The position numbers were made by a program, and so were the translations under genes. A DNA stretch of 5,444 bases from the NCBI GenBank assembly GCA_025997415.1, contig BNUO01000101.1, positions 1 to 5,444 of the forward strand. The letters are read 5' to 3'. Below the pieces are notes generated by a model. That model was not told the origin of the DNA. It saw nothing but the letters and a program-made list of their open reading frames with translations, and made no database searches. Every line of letters starts with the position of its first letter. Position 1 is the first letter of the stretch. Positions 4,804-5,444 of the stretch are shown one piece after another. The DNA comes from Campylobacterota bacterium. GTDB lineage: Bacteria; Campylobacterota; Campylobacteria; Campylobacterales; SZUA-545.

Positions 4804-5444
4804 CAATCAAAGAACAAATAGCCGACTTGCACACCAAGTTTGAGGCGTTTATGTCCAAATTTGACGCCGTGCTCAAAACTAAAAAACCCAGCGAGATTAA
4901 GCTAATGGGCATTGGACTTGCCGCAGCGCTTTTGGTTGTTGATTATATGTATATCGTGCCACACGCACAGAAATACGACACAACCGCAGTCAAAGAGTAC
5001 GATCGAGTGATCGCCGAGATCAACAGCTATCGAATCGGCGATGGCAAAGCGGAAGTTTTGGCGCTTCAGCAAGAGGTTGTCGATATAACCGAAGCAATAT
5101 CGGTGATGGGAGCTAACGACGACTATCTGCAATCGCGGCTAACCGAACTTAGCCACCTGTACTTTTCAAGGCAGGAGTGGGCGGATCATCTACACTTTAT
5201 CACGAAGTCGGCAGCCGATTACCGCGTCAATATCATCGTTCAGGAAAACAGTATTCCTGCGGGCGGAACGGGTTTTGGACCGATGCTTAAGGTTGATCTA
5301 ACGGGCGATGGCGGATTTGTCCCTGTTATGCAGTATCTGTATGTACTAGAGGCGACCGACAAGATTATGCCGATCGAAGCGCTCACGCTCAAACTGAGCA
5401 GCGAACGCGGCGTCTCGTTTGAGGCGACTAGCCAACTTTGGGGG
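4800..5444 (+). CDS. PilO/MshJ-like inner-membrane alignment protein, runs off the window
   Basis: This gene starts at ATG 4800, overlapping the previous stop as ATGA, with GAGG at 4791-4794 five bases upstream. The product has a short charged cytoplasmic tail, one transmembrane helix at about residues 35-53 (LMGIGLAAALLVVDYMYIV), a coiled-coil stretch at about 60-115, and a C-terminal ferredoxin-like domain. In that domain NIIVQENSI, MLKVDLTGDGGFVPVMQYLY and IMPIEALTLKLSSE show the PilO/GspM alternation of strand, helix and strand. PilN and PilO form the heterodimer that positions the secretin and ATPase. The window ends after codon 215. The inverted copy at 3886-4004 supplies Leu, Lys and a stop, giving a full length of 217 residues. 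The family call rests on topology, size and place between PilN-like and PilP-like genes. Confidence 0.8.
   Translation, partial: MTIKEQIADLHTKFEAFMSKFDAVLKTKKPSEIKLMGIGLAAALLVVDYMYIVPHAQKYDTTAVKEYDRVIAEINSYRIGDGKAEVLALQQEVVDITEAISVMGANDDYLQSRLTELSHLYFSRQEWADHLHFITKSAADYRVNIIVQENSIPAGGTGFGPMLKVDLTGDGGFVPVMQYLYVLEATDKIMPIEALTLKLSSERGVSFEATSQLWG
5335..5444. repeat. Right arm of the 110-bp perfect inverted repeat, at the window end
   Basis: This is the exact reverse complement of 3895-4004. It covers codons 179-215 of the pilO-like gene in its proper context, continuous with the 5' part of the gene. The window ends inside the duplicated tract, so the repeat may be longer than 110 bases. If the sequence continued it should read into the PilP-like gene on the plus strand. 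Confidence 0.97.

Noticed and set aside
4005..5444. A second divergent pilus operon starting at 4005
   Set aside because: There is no promoter or start at 4005, the frame is open into the joint and lacks the PilM N-terminus, and the pilO end is identical to the minus-strand copy.

Overview
The window carries part of one operon for a type IV pilus / type II secretion-like machine of the MSHA (Msh) kind, which in Campylobacterota is the Cts (competence) system. Several features suggest a Campylobacterota bacterium of medium GC. These are the secretin with its short ExeA/MshM-like ATPase directly downstream, the PilP-like protein directly upstream, a TPR protein and then a GspE ATPase. The order resembles the Campylobacter ctsR-ctsD-ctsP-(unknown)-ctsE order and the Vibrio mshI-J-K-L-M-N-E order, both recalled rather than searched. 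Genus cannot be named from this sequence.

Layout: positions 2-130 (+) are a 43-residue internal piece of a GspE/MshE-type secretion ATPase. At about 125-133 it is joined abruptly to the cut 3' end of a small secreted protein gene lying on the opposite strand. From there to 4004 everything is on the minus strand and, read in its own direction (right to left), is: last 38 codons of a pilO-like gene (4004-3886), pilP/mshK/ctsR-like lipoprotein-position protein (3889-3479), secretin MshL/CtsD (3482-1908), AAA ATPase MshM/CtsP-like (1924-1118), membrane-anchored Pro/Gln-rich TPR protein MshN-like (1125-313), small secreted protein (316 to the junction). At 4004/4005 the strand flips again. On the plus strand come the end of a PilM-like protein fused in one reading frame to a PilN-like protein (4006-4803), then a pilO-like gene (4800 to the window end).

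The central observation is that the last 110 bases of the window (5335-5444) are an exact reverse complement of 3895-4004. Both are the 3' end of the same pilO-like gene. The window therefore holds one operon (pilM/N - pilO - pilP - secretin - ATPase - TPR protein - small protein - gspE) folded back on itself twice, rather than two divergent operons. The easiest explanation is fold-back chimerism, as made by multiple-displacement amplification of single cells, or a misassembly. A real inversion/duplication is possible but less likely. The underlying operon is tightly packed: every intact gene junction overlaps, four of them by the ATGA motif.

Working together, PilM/N/O/P-like proteins would form the inner-membrane alignment complex. 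The PilP-like protein would connect it to the outer-membrane secretin. The MshM-like ATPase and the MshN-like TPR protein would help assembly, and the GspE ATPase would drive pseudopilus or pilus extension. Likely outputs are DNA uptake or a surface pilus. No RNA gene, CRISPR, transposon, promoter or terminator was seen, and there is no gene-free stretch longer than 300 bases.
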